From NCBI GenBank assembly GCA_011319805.1, contig SJRY01000042.1:1-27838 (forward strand): 27,838 nucleotides of DNA, written 5' to 3'. The stretch comes from Macrocybe gigantea. Its lineage: Eukaryota > Basidiomycota > Agaricomycetes > Agaricales > Callistosporiaceae. Of the stretch, positions 11,389-21,865 are shown piece by piece (the stretch's first letter is position 1; each line of letters opens with the position of its first letter). The notes beneath the pieces are model-generated. The model saw only the letters and a program-made list of their open reading frames with translations. It did no database searches and was not told the DNA's origin. The position numbers and the translations under genes are program-made.

Positions 11389-12549
11389 CGGTAATGGGGA
11401 GAGGTTGTTTGGGGTTCCGCTGCTCTTTACGAGGGCGCAGGTGCGTTGTGTAGCATTGGGTATCCTTTTCTGCTGAGGTGCTGCGGCCTTTCCATGAGTG
11501 CTAGTACTGCATTGGATGGGAAGGCGATGGGATTGTTCGTCGGCATGACACCCAGAAGAAGACTTTGTATCCAGGGATGACGAGACGTGAGTTCATTATT
11601 CGATCCATCGAGAAATGTAAATGATATTGCTCTCTTTCAACAAAATGATGGTGGCCGTTAAAGAGAAAATAAGTAAACACTTGAAGGCGCTAACAATGAG
11701 GATCTGTGCAGCTGAAAGCCGGCCGCATCCACGACCAGGTATGTCTCTTTGCACCTGGATTTTTATCAGTAGATACATGATGTCATGGTGCTCCCCTTCC
11801 ATGTGGACCGACTGTCATGTCGGTTTTAAACTCTGGCTTGTCACCAACTTCTGATGACGCTTTATTACCCCTCTGCTTGACATCTAAGCACATGGTGGCC
11901 CATAATGCATGCCCAAGCAGTAATCTCGTAGCCCCCGAATTGCAAGGGGTCTAGTCAAAGACCCATCAACGCTACTACACTTAGCCATCTCCGTGGGTAC
12001 GACTGCGTAGGCGAGCGAGGCTGAGATGATCATGACATTTCCTGATTGTGAGATAAAACTTTGCTGACGCCTGAGAAATTCACTAAGAGGATTATTCGCA
12101 TCTCCTAGGTGATGTTTGTACGCGCTAAAACGGTGATGGATACCCTGCATTGAAGATCCGGCTGTTCTGGCGCGTTCCATTCTGTCCATCATGCAGTCAG
12201 AATCAAGACAGGTCCCATCCATACTTGGGAGAATACGGATCAGTGGTAATGCAAGGCTCACTTGGAAAACTTAGACCCTGCGCTGTTTTGAGATGGAACA
12301 TGTGCCACAGCTGAATCGCGAGGATCTCATCGCTGTTTGGTGTGACTGGCAGTCCGGGTGGTAACCGATTAGTCTCAAGTTCACTGTCCCTGAGGCCCTC
12401 TTGCTCGCTTGGTTCTTTTGATGATTGCTCCGCGTGCTGGGAGATTCAGTAATCTGGGGATATAAAGCGGTGTGGGGCTCATCATTTGAGGTCCCAAAGA
12501 TCAGAAAAAAGACGCCCGAGTTCACCTCGGCACCTTGCTACGACCCAAC
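11389..12549. other. Intergenic region between RBM25 and trehalase
   Basis: I see no supported gene in this 1.16-kb stretch. Minus-strand open frames of 68 codons (11596-11802, with one hydrophobic run) and 125 codons (11884-12261) have no recognisable domain, and the codon pattern is not convincing. The left part is probably the 3' UTR of RBM25; the right 150 bp is the trehalase promoter. Confidence 0.45.
12461..12467 (+). promoter_or_regulatory. TATA box of the trehalase gene
   Basis: TATAAAG lies 83 bp before the trehalase start codon, in the expected place for a fungal core promoter. Confidence 0.55.
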
Positions 12550-15518
12550 ATGCTGACCGTGTTAGCTTCGCTCGCACTGCTCCAAGGCATCTGGGCTCAG
12601 CAGTCCACGTCCAACACAGTGCAGACTGCCGTTCCAAGCCCAACTGCGTCGCTTGACACGCCCTTGCCGTCGCAGGTTGCGCTGCCTCCTAAACAGAGTT
12701 GGTGTCCGTCGGACATATTTTGCGCAGGAGACGTGAGTTGTGTGAACTTCTCGTTCGTTCTCCGTGATCATGGATTCCCATCTCCATTAGCTGCTTCAAA
12801 CAGTAAACCTCGCGCATCTCTACCCAGACGATAAGACGTTCGTCGACAAGGTGTGTGCACCTGTTTGGTCTTGGTGGACTTGCATTCCGTTTCTCACGGA
12901 CTTTGTTCAGCCAACAAGCAAGCGATCGCAAGAGGTGCTCAACGACTTTAAGAACCTCACATCTCCGACGTATGGCCAAATTGTCAATTTCGTCGACTCG
13001 GACTTTCGCGGCGAAGGCTTGGAACTGGAAGAAGTTTCTCTAACTAACTTTAATGCCAACCCAGCATTCCTCAACAACATTACGGATCCAGTGGTGAAAG
13101 CTTGGGCGCAGACTGTTCATGGTTACTGGACAAAACTCATCAGGAGGACTAATACCTCGGCGCTCTGTCCATCTGGAAATCAAGGCTCGTGCGAAAGCTC
13201 TTTGATACCCTTGAATCACACTTTCGCCGTGCCAGGTAAATCGAACTTGCTCCATGCGCTTTGCATGCAAACAGCTGATCGTGTTAATGTGATATAGGTG
13301 GTCGTTTCAGGGAACAGTATTATTGGGACAGCTTCTGGATCGTCGAGGGTTTGATTGAATCCCAGCTATACGATATTGTCAATGCGACATTGCAAAATTT
13401 CATGGATGAGCTCGACACCATCGGATTCATTCCAAACGGAGGCCGCATCTATTGTAAATTTTATGTACCTTCGTCCTTTCTGTCGCTCTGAACAATTTCT
13501 TCTAGACCTGAACAGATCCCAACCTCCTCTTTTCACACAGGTTGGTTTCAGCACACGAACTATTCTCCTCGTATTAATCGAAATCTTTAGATGCTTGCGA
13601 GATATGTGGCTGTCACCGGCGACAGAAATATTCTCAGGAGGGCACTGCCTTTGGCCGAGGTCATTAACCTTATTACCGGCGGACAATTTCGGCTGCTGAT
13701 CTACTCTTCTGTTGTTAGAAAGAACTGCAATGGTTCACGGACAACCGCTCTGTCAAAGTCAAGAGCCCCTTCACGAATCAGACGCACACAGTGTATCGCT
13801 ATGCGGTCAATAACAGTGCACCTAGACCCGAGTCCTATCGTACAGGTACGTTGAAACGGCTGGACGGAGATTAAACTTCAAGTCTAAGGTCTTGTTACCA
13901 GATTATGTTACGGCGAACGACCCAGAAATTAAAACACCACTCAATGATACCCAAAAGGCCGCGCTTTACGCTGAACTTGCCAGCGGTGCGGAGAGTGGTG
14001 AGCAGCACAAATTTCTGATCAAAGATTGTTTATCGACGCGTTGGGATCTCAGGATGGGATTATACTGTTCGCTGGTATCACCCGACAAGTGATGGCAGTA
14101 ATGACGGTCTCAGAAGTTTGAATGTCAGAAATACCATTGCCGTCGATCTGAACAGCATCATCCGTAGGTTGAAACATTTATCCCTTTTCTGCGTTAACAT
14201 TCTGTCAGACAAAAATCATATTCTTCTTGCAAACCTGTATGGCACTTCCAACAGGGCTGCTGCAAATAGACACCGTACTGCTGCGCAAGCTCTGCGAGCT
14301 GGCGTCCTCGATTTGTTTTGGGATTCTTCTAAGGTGATTTCAGAAAATTTAACAAGCGCTCATTAAACTAAACAAAGATCGCAGCTTGCCTTCTATGATT
14401 TCAACCTGAACACGAATTCCAGAAACCCCATTTTTACTACCGCTCATTTCTACCCCTCTGGAGCGGAATTATCCCCGATGAACTTCTGAGCAGCCAGGAG
14501 AAAGCGTTTGGATACTTCTCTTCTGTGAACTTGGTCATGAATCGCTACAACGGCACCTTCCCCACCACATTTATCGATTCAGGTCTCCAATGGTAAGTTC
14601 GGAGGGTTTGATCGATCCTTTTCTATTGTCCAGATCTAACCGTACGCTCATGTAGGGACGCCCCTAACACTTGGCCTCCCCATCAATACATCATTCTCCA
14701 AGCTCTCCGTGCTCTGCCTTCCAATATCACATCCAACCCCCTCCCGACACCTTCTCAGGACCAATCGACTTTCAACCTTATCCCGGCCGGACAACTCGGC
14801 TTAGACGAGTCACATCTTCCAGGACAGCCTATCATTTCAACTGGGAAGGATGCGCACAACAGCACTAATACAGGTCCAAAATCTGACATCAACACACTGC
14901 AAGGAACCGTCGTGAACGGCGGTAACGCGACTTCAGGAGAAGGGTGGGTAAAGCCCTGGAAAGGGAATTGGCCAACCGTTACATTACGAGCGCCCTCTGT
15001 AGCTGGTATGCTTGATATTTTGCAGCGCCTGCTGTGCTATCTGACATACCCGTGTTAGGCACGCCACTGGTGGATCCTTGGACGGCTTGTTGCCCAGGCT
15101 TCCCGACTCAGAGTTGAACATCACCCAAAGCATCTCCAACACTGGAAACGTATGTTTTCTCTGATCGTCATGTGCCTTATCTAAGATGTGTCTTTCCATA
15201 AGATGTTTGAGAAATTCTCCAACCTCGACATTGATTCCGCTGGCCGTGGTGGAGAGTACGTGGTTCAGGTACGTACATAAATCTCTGCGAGGATCTGGGC
15301 TGACATGCTGCTAGGCTGGTTTTGGTTGGACAAACGGCGTCGCACTTTGGGTTGCGAGCCTCTACGGCAATGTCCTCAACCAACCGCAATGCCCTAGCTT
15401 GTCGCTAGTAGCACCTCCTTCGGGTGGGTCAAAGAACTCGGCAGCTGGAAAGTGGCACGGATTCTCGGTTGCTCCGGCCCTTGTTGCCTTTGTCATTCTC
15501 GTTGGCCTGGTAGCATGA
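12550..15518 (+). CDS. Secreted GPI-type GH37 trehalase
   Basis: Hydrolyses trehalose to two glucoses at the cell surface. Exons: 12550-12732, 12791-12850, 12911-13235, 13298-13453, 13506-13540, 13591-13659, 13719-13845, 13902-13997, 14053-14163, 14209-14333, 14385-14592, 14656-15005, 15059-15149, 15203-15268, 15315-15518. Features: signal peptide (about residues 1-21), GH37 signature 1 PGGRFREQYYWDSFW (about 189-203), signature 2 QWDAPNTWPPHQ (about 498), a Gly-rich GGEYVVQAGFGWTNG near the C-terminus, many N-x-S/T sites, and a terminal hydrophobic tail (FSVAPALVAFVILVGLVA) after a small-residue region, typical of a GPI signal. The exon sum is two bases short: one C is missing at 14453-14456 (should read FYPLWSG) and one A or G at 14950-14953 (should read WVKALERE). 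Restored length is 735 residues. An Asn/Ser/Gly-rich insertion separates signature 2 from WVKALE. Assignment is firm. Confidence 0.94.
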
Positions 15519-15591
15519 AAAGAGTGTTGTTACCTTAAATGTAAAAAAGAAAGCACCATGTACAGTTTTCCAGGATGTCAAGTGTTGTTGA

Positions 15592-15607
15592 TCACCTGGT
15601 CAGGTGA
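15592..15607. repeat. Short inverted repeat in trehalase 3' region
   Basis: TCACCTG and CAGGTGA face each other across a two-base spacer, 74 bp after the trehalase stop codon. It could form a small stem or be a binding site with two CANNTG (E-box) cores; chance occurrence is also possible. Confidence 0.5.
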
Positions 15608-16261
15608 CCTAACGCGTTTGCAGCCGCCCTGCGAAGGGCATATCGGTCGTTCTAGCATCCAGAGGGGCATTGCATATGATTCCCGTGCTTTCAGGCAGTC
15701 TGCTATGTCGAGTATATTCACGGCAGTGGCTGATGCTACAATCTGTCAAGAAAAGACCCGATCATGCCCAGCATGCCACCTTTTCCCACTCAGCGATGGT
15801 GGCAGCGTTACTAACAGTGGTTTTTGTCGCATGGCCGAATTTCGCTTCTAGCTTTCCATGTGACAGGAGTACGGTTGCAATGGCTTGTGATTTCTCTTTC
15901 GCCTACAGCACCGCATCCCCGTGGGACTTGATAAAGCTAATTTCCCCGCAGTTTCAACTTCCATACCCTTAAACGTTCCCCGGGCCTCTTTTTCTGCCGC
16001 GGTAAGATCCATACGCTCCCACAGAACTGCTAGGATGTCATCGCCTGTTCCCTGATACGGAGAAACACAGTTAAAGTTCAACACTACAGACGCCCTTCCG
16101 CCAAGAGTTGGTGAGATGCCAACTTTTTCCTCGCCTGATGCCCCACTATCCACTGCTACCTCGTGGCACGATGATTCTCGTGACATTCCGCTGTCTCGCA
16201 GCGGTTGCAGTTGCGTCCCACTTGTCATCAGCATAACAATGGAAGCGGACCGACGGCCTGT

Positions 16262-16268
16262 TATAAAA
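16262..16268 (+). promoter_or_regulatory. TATA box of the carboxylesterase gene
   Basis: TATAAAA begins 55 bp before the proposed start codon at 16317, which supports this start site. Confidence 0.55.
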
Positions 16269-16316
16269 ATGCGCCGCTTAGCCATTTGAGCATGTCAAGC
16301 AACTTCAGTTCTTGCG

Positions 16317-18726
16317 ATGTTGATTCAGGTGCTTGCTCTGGTCGTCCTTCAAACCGTTTCCCGGAGTTTTGCCAGTCCTCTTGCCTCTCCGACGGTTCAA
16401 TTGGATTCTGCGACTGTCGTAGGATCATCTTCCGGACGTGCCTCCAAATTTCTTGGGATCCCGTTCGCTAAACCTCCGTGAGCTTGGCCAGACCCGAATG
16501 ACTAGCAATTGATATTGGCAGCTATTCAACTAACTATTTTCTCTACCATAGTGTTGGCGACTTGCGTTTCCGCCTCCCTCAGACCACCGATCCCTACAGC
16601 GGGACGATGACAGCCACTTCTTTTGGACCGTCTTGTCCCCAGCAAGCCATTACTCTGCCATTGATTGACGGCTTGGCCGCAGAAGCTGCCAACTATATTG
16701 TGAATTCGATCTTTAACGCGGTATTTCCGGATAGCGAAGACTGTAGGTCTTTAAACCTGCTTTTGGACGGCGTCATCTCACACATCTTCAATCTAGGCCT
16801 GACTATCAATATTGTAAAACCGTCGAGTGCTACGCCCACATCCAAACTTCCCGTTATAGTCGTGCGTTCAGCGTTCTCAATACATATACCTAGCCATTTA
16901 AAGATTTTCACCAGTGGATATTCGGAGGTGCCTGCTTATTTAATAAGTGATTTAATGCGTGCCCTCTTCCATAGCGTGTTCCAGGTGGCTTCGAAATTGG
17001 ATCAACGTCCATGTCGGTCTAGCGTTTAATTTCATGATTCTGAGCGCTAACCATCAGCTTAGGTACGATGGCGGTTTGATAGTTGAGCGTTCCATCGACC
17101 TTGGGTCGCCGGTAATCTATGTTAGTATGAATTACAGGTAAGATCCCGGCATTCCCTCCGTGAATGGTTACTAATAAGCCACTGTTAGACTGACAGGTCT
17201 TCTATTCTTCTTGATTTGTTTCATCTGTCATATTCACCGCATTGCACAGCGTTCGGCTTTTTAGCGGGCAAAGAAGTTAAAGACGCTGGTGTGGGGAATC
17301 TGGGACTACAGGATCGTACGTTGTCGAACAATTACTGCTCTCTGCTTAGAAGAATGAAAATTTTACTCCAGAGCGTCTGGCGTTGCGTTGGGTACAGAAG
17401 TACATAAGCGCCTTCGGCGGAGATCCATCGAAAGTTACCATGTACATATCTTCTGCTCTTGTCTTTTGCCAAGTACTGAAGGCAATGCTTCATTCCAGTT
17501 GGGGCGAATCAGCTGGCGCTATTTCAGTTGCCCTTCAGATGCTGACCAATGGCGGCAATACAGAAGGACTTTTCCGAGCAGCCTTCATGCAGTCGGGCTC
17601 CCCTATCCCTGTTGGAGATATTACTCATGGCCAGAAGTACTATGATGACCTTGTTGCCCGGAGTGGATGTTCTAGATCCACGGACACGCTGGCATGTCTG
17701 CGCACTGTTCCCTATGCGACTCTCAAAGCCGCGGTGGACAAATCACCCGGCATCTTTGCTTATCAGGTAGTGTAATCCAAGGAGAACAACCAGCAGATCG
17801 CTGACCGGCTCGCAGTCCTTAAATCTGGCATGGCTTCCTCGGACTGATGGCGTCTTCCTCCCGGATGATCCCCAGAAACTTGTTCTTCAAGGCAGTGTGG
17901 CGAATATCCCGTTCATCACAGGTCAATTGGACATGATCGCGCTTCAAATTTAATCTCAATTTTACTAGGTGATTGCGATGATGAAGGGACGTTGTTTTCC
18001 CTCGCAAATGCGAATGTCACGTCAGTATCCTGGGGTAAGCTTTTGATGGACCCACGATCTTTGACACTTGGGTTTCACAGGACCGACTCGCAAGTGCGGG
18101 CCTATGCGAAACAAGTCTTCTTCCCCGACGCAACAGATGCCGAGATAAACAAACTGGCTCAGCTATACCCAGCAGACATAATTCAGGGCTCTCCGTATGA
18201 CACTGGAATCCTGAATGTGCTGACTCCGCAGTTCAAGAGGATAGCGTCCTTCCTTGGCGATGGCGTCTTCCAGGCTCCGCGCAGGTTCTTCCTTCAGCAG
18301 CAATCCGGTAAACAGAACACTTGGGCATTTTGTGCGTCTCCCTTTCCTGCGGTGGATGCGTGCGCTAAACTCGTTGTTTCCTTGGACTAGTGAGCAAACG
18401 TTTAAAGCTACTGCCTGTGTTGGGATCGGTAAGGGACAACTTGGCTTGATTGTTTCGCTCTCCCATGTACTGCACTGTGAGCAGGTTCATGCGTCAGATA
18501 TACTGAATGTCTACGGTGGAGGAGGGATGGCGGACTACCTGATCAGATTTGCGGCCAACCTCGACCCTAACGGAAATACTGGCTTGCGTTGGCCTAAATA
18601 TACCACGGCGTCACCGAAACTCTTGACCTTCCTAGACGGCTTGATCCGCAAATCATCACCGAAGACACTTATCGCCAGGAGGCCATGGCGTTCCTGATGA
18701 ACTTCACACTCGCTCACCCTATATAA
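16317..18726 (+). CDS. Secreted type-B carboxylesterase/lipase
   Basis: Alpha/beta-hydrolase of the carboxylesterase type-B family, close to fungal lipase/sterol-esterase-like enzymes; substrate not inferable. Exons: 16317-16477, 16552-16742, 16797-16861, 16915-16927, 16985-17012, 17063-17137, 17189-17196, 17250-17315, 17372-17441, 17499-17766, 17816-17921, 17969-18020, 18081-18331, 18391-18428, 18485-18726. Features: signal peptide (MLIQVLALVVLQTVSRSFA), GIPFAKPPVGDLRF, oxyanion-hole IFGGGFE (about 141-147), MNYRLTAFGFLAG, nucleophile WGESAGA (Ser about 230), acid in DCDDEGT (Glu about 356) and catalytic His in HASDILNVYGG (about 466). The sum is one base short: at 18646-18647 a C appears missing. 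Restored, the end reads LIPQIITEDTYRQEAMAF and stops at 18726 (544 residues); as written it stops at 18697. Fourteen introns are unusually many. Family call is firm. Confidence 0.92.
16915..16927 (+). other. 13-nt micro-exon of the esterase
   Basis: TGGATATTCGGAG lies between introns 16862-16914 and 16928-16984 and encodes W-I-F-G plus the first base of the next Gly. With the following exon it forms the oxyanion-hole motif WIFGGGFE. Confidence 0.75.
17189..17196 (+). other. 8-nt micro-exon of the esterase
   Basis: ACTGACAG is flanked by an intron ending TGTTAG and one starting GTCTTC. It completes Arg and encodes L-T plus the first base of Ala, giving the conserved MNYRLTAFGFLAG. Without it the frame is lost. 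Confidence 0.75.
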
Positions 18727-18967
18727 TTGATGACGGCGTGTACGCGATGCTGTGAAAGAAATTGGTGTGCGGCGCGATTTGTATTTAGCTTGAATGGAAT
18801 CTATTAAGACTTGTCACTAAGATTTGAATGCGTGTTGAGTTGGATTAAATCAAAACCCCTGCTATGGAGGTGCCGAATCTTGCTTTCTGACGCGATCTAT
18901 ATATTAGTCGGAAGACTCAATAGACTAAGCTACGGGGGGGGGAGATTGATCTATGAAATCAACGTGA
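18727..18967. other. Convergent 3' spacer with G9 homopolymer
   Basis: This 241-bp spacer separates the convergent esterase and MSP1 genes. It contains a run of nine G at 18934-18942 and no gene. Confidence 0.5.
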
Positions 18968-20498
18968 TTAAGAAATCTCTTCAATTTGTGACGTGCCGTC
19001 GCTTGTTTCTAATGGTGGCAACGGACTGGTACCGTCGTGAGTAAAGAAATCTTCTAGGACCAGGGGCCGAAGGTTGAAACCCTAATCGTCATTTAGCCAA
19101 CTCCACTGCATAGTCTTTAGACAGTATCTTACCTCTAACTGCCCCTCCGTAGCAGCTCTTGATCATCCGCCGCCGCCCTCATGTACTCACGTACGGGCAC
19201 CATCGCGGCATTGCGACAGAGCTCTCTCAAATCTGAGCCCGAATAGCTCTCTGTAATTTCGGCAAGGGACGCCATTGGAAAAGAAGGTGCGAGCGCGGTG
19301 TCTTTCAACATCTAACAAAGACGGCGCTCATGAGTGCTTAAGACACCGAAAATGGAATGGACGAACGAGAGAAAGAATTTTAAATCGTTGATCGGCGTTG
19401 GGAAGCTGTACGGCGAAGCGTTTTGGCATGCGGCGCAGGATGGCGGCATCGATGTCGTTTGGGCGATTCGTAGCTCCGAGGACAAGGATTCTGTCAGACG
19501 CAGACAGCAAGCCGTCCCATAACCTAGCGTAAAAAGGTCAACATCAAGCTTGGGCACAGATTCACGGAGAATGCTTCGTACGTCATAAACTCCGCTTTCA
19601 TCATGCCTGTGACTTCATGGTCTCCCTTTGTTCTTTCTCTCAAGAACGAATCAATCTCGTCGATGAAGATGATGCTCGGCTGGGTTTTCCGCGCGAGGCT
19701 GAAGAGGCCGTTCACGAGCTTGTTCGATTCGCCGTACCATTTGTTCGTGAGCACGGAGGCAGCGATGTTGATGAACGTTGCGCCGGATTCCTTTGCCAAC
19801 GCTTTTGCAAGCATGGTCTTGCCGCACCCGGGCGGACCGAAAAGTAGGACGCCTTTTGGGGCGCCGAGCAACGGGGAAGAGGCGGAGAAGAGGTTTGGAT
19901 AGAGTAGGGGATAAATGACGGATTCGCGAAGCGAGGCGATTATAGGATCCAGCCCGCCGATATCTTCGAAACCAATGAGTATGGTATTTGAAAGACGTTT
20001 AGCTGTTCATACGAACCAGCAAAGGTGACATTTATGTCGTCCGGATGTATGACTTCATTCGCGACAGTACCTTCATTTGCCGAGAAGAGTGATAAGAAAT
20101 TGGAATGACTCATAGTTGGAGATTGGCGAAGACATACGTTCATATTCGTCCAGCACAAGATCGGTATGTCCCAGCCGCTTTAAGGCTTCTAATTGCTTTG
20201 CCTTGACATTGGCTTTCTTGTCGGGCGTTGTGCTGTCTAGAATCCACTGTTAGAAAGTGAAATAAACCTGGTAAGGAGGCTGAAATGCATTGGAGGGAGA
20301 AAGCAGACGCACTCTAAGAGTATAGTACAAGGCTGCCTTGCAGGGAGTTGTTTAGCGCAAACGAAGAAAGACAAATATCGGAACACACTTGAGAAGCCAC
20401 GAACAAGGCCACTGAATGAGTATTCAGCATATGTATGCCCGAGGATGCAGCATTTACGCACCGTCGAGGATGGCTCGTTTAGTTGTCGGCGAGACCAT
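18968..20498 (-). CDS. MSP1: Msp1/ATAD1-type mitochondrial outer-membrane AAA ATPase
   Basis: Membrane-anchored AAA ATPase that extracts mislocalised tail-anchored proteins from the mitochondrial outer membrane. Exons on the minus strand: 20498-20462, 20411-20329, 20246-20138, 20070-20017, 19963-19582, 19523-19367, 19311-19133, 19081-18968. An N-terminal weakly hydrophobic segment ([20 protein letters not shown]) is the likely membrane anchor, then [19 protein letters not shown], Walker A GPPGCGKT (137-144), Walker B IIFIDEID (Glu about 197), and the arginine-finger region [17 protein letters not shown]. Start is taken at the only ATG before TTKRAILD. One base (a G on the coding strand) is missing at 19142-19145; restoring it gives [19 protein letters not shown] and a stop at 18968 (371 residues). 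As written the frame ends near 19138. Joins of exons 2-3 are less certain. Family call is firm. Confidence 0.92.
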
Positions 20499-21781
20499 TT
20501 CCTCCTCGCCGTCCGTTGCTGACAGGGATTTATCATAAAGTGTCACTGTGACAACTGCTGTCACACATTTTCTAGATTACAGCAAGATATGTAGAAATGA
20601 TTACATTGGAACGAGAACATTGATTGAATGAAAAAGAGGCCATGCGTGATCATCATTATGCCGAGCAGGCCGAGCTAGCGCTACAAGAACATGAGAACGC
20701 TAGAACATGGCGGTGCAGAGACTAGAGGCGTCAGAGGTAGTGTGACATTGGGTCGGCGGCAGCAACGGTGTATGACGTGAGCCAGAAGACGTGGACCAAA
20801 ACCAAACCAGACGGCTAGACACAATTAGAGAAAACCAACCACAGCAATTGCACGATCAACTAACGTATCCAACGACACAGGGCATACAGGGCAGATTCGT
20901 CGTTCTTCCTCGTTTCTGAGTCGACACCCTGAATTTGAAGATCCTCGATGACGCCGTTCTTAGCGCTGTATGCAGGAGATGTGCTGGCTTTGATTGCAAA
21001 GAGTATTGGAGGGTGTGCCACCTTTAACAATGCCAGCATAACGATGGCAGTGAGGGATTCAGCAAAGAGTTTGATAAGGTGCGAACGCGACGTGGATTAG
21101 AGGCTCGCTTGCAAGAGAAATCTTAAATATTGGATCCCGCGCACTGGTCTCGAAGACACGTTGAAGCATATGGTCTGCTCTCGCTACATTTGCAAGATAG
21201 ATCAACGTCGCAGGGCGGGAAAAGGAGAGAGTGGTGCATTGACGCAGCAAAGGCGACGAATGGTGGCATTGCCACGGGAAATATGGCGACGTGGGATTCT
21301 ATAAGCATCGAATAGCTCAAGACCTGTCGTTGGTGATTTTGCTTATAGATTTCGAACAAGACTGCGAATCCTGAAGCAAGTAAGGAGTACGAATTTGCCT
21401 GAGGTCGCGGTTTCTAGAGCAGCCTGGTTTCGTTTCCACTCTTTGCCCTATGCCCATCTGTGGGCTACCACGTGAGTTTTAGTTCTTTCAGTGGGTGGTG
21501 TCGCGAAACTGGACCTGTTTACCCAGAAAGTGTCGCAACAAGCGCTTGATCTTGGACCTGCAGAGCATTGCTCATGGCTTGACTTGACCATGGGATCTGA
21601 TCCGTTGTTGGACGATGTGCGGTCCATCAACCACTATTTGAGAACAAAGCGACCGGATCAGATATCCATAAGTGCGTTGGACAGTACTTACGAGGAAACA
21701 GATGTATATACTCAAACAAGTTTGCACGATCGTCACACACACATGACAAGTGTCACAGCTTTACTGACTCGATTGGCTCTA
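20499..21781. other. Uncertain stretch with competing coding candidates
   Basis: I could not resolve a gene model. On the minus strand, 21070-20860 is open and protein-like (SHLIKLFAESLTAIVMLALL, then SAKNGVIEDLQIQGVDSE, stop at 20860), but no ATG or acceptor links it upstream. Other open pieces upstream in different frames could be exons (for example GFAVLFEIYKQNHQRQ at about 21380-21320). Antisense to it, 20948-21100 on the plus strand is also open (MTPFLALYAGDVLALIAKSI). Positions 20540-20850 show nothing. A damaged or frame-shifted unrecognised gene is possible, given the base losses seen elsewhere. Confidence 0.3.
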
Positions 21782-21865
21782 CTACACAGAGCAAAGGGCA
21801 GACGAATGGACAATGAAATCAACGTGCCAAACAGGAAGCGGAGGAAAAGGTGGGTACGATGCTAA
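21491..21865 (+). CDS. Unrecognised open reading frame, 124 codons
   Basis: A single uninterrupted frame with balanced composition (for example SQQALDLGPAEHCSWLDLTM and SDPLLDDVRSINHYLRTKRP) and a basic C-terminus (NRKRRKRW) that resembles a nuclear-localisation patch. No domain is recognised. Its 3' end overlaps, on the opposite strand, the candidate membrane protein ending at 21782, and nothing shows that it is expressed. It may be a chance frame or part of an unresolved spliced gene. Confidence 0.2.
   Translation: MGGVAKLDLFTQKVSQQALDLGPAEHCSWLDLTMGSDPLLDDVRSINHYLRTKRPDQISISALDSTYEETDVYTQTSLHDRHTHMTSVTALLTRLALLHRAKGRRMDNEINVPNRKRRKRWVRC

Larger units (their letters stand above)
15519..16316. 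other. Intergenic region between trehalase and esterase
   Basis: No gene is supported. A minus-strand open frame of 145 codons (16285-15848) is present but has no recognised domain and runs through the esterase promoter. The left end should hold the trehalase 3' UTR, including a short inverted repeat at 15592-15607. Confidence 0.45.

Noticed and set aside
11884..12261. 125-codon minus-strand open frame upstream of trehalase
   Set aside because: No family features and no supporting signals; random frames of this size occur elsewhere in the window on strands opposite real genes.
15848..16285. 145-codon minus-strand open frame
   Set aside because: No recognisable domain or splice pattern, and it overlaps the TATA box of the esterase; treated as a chance frame.
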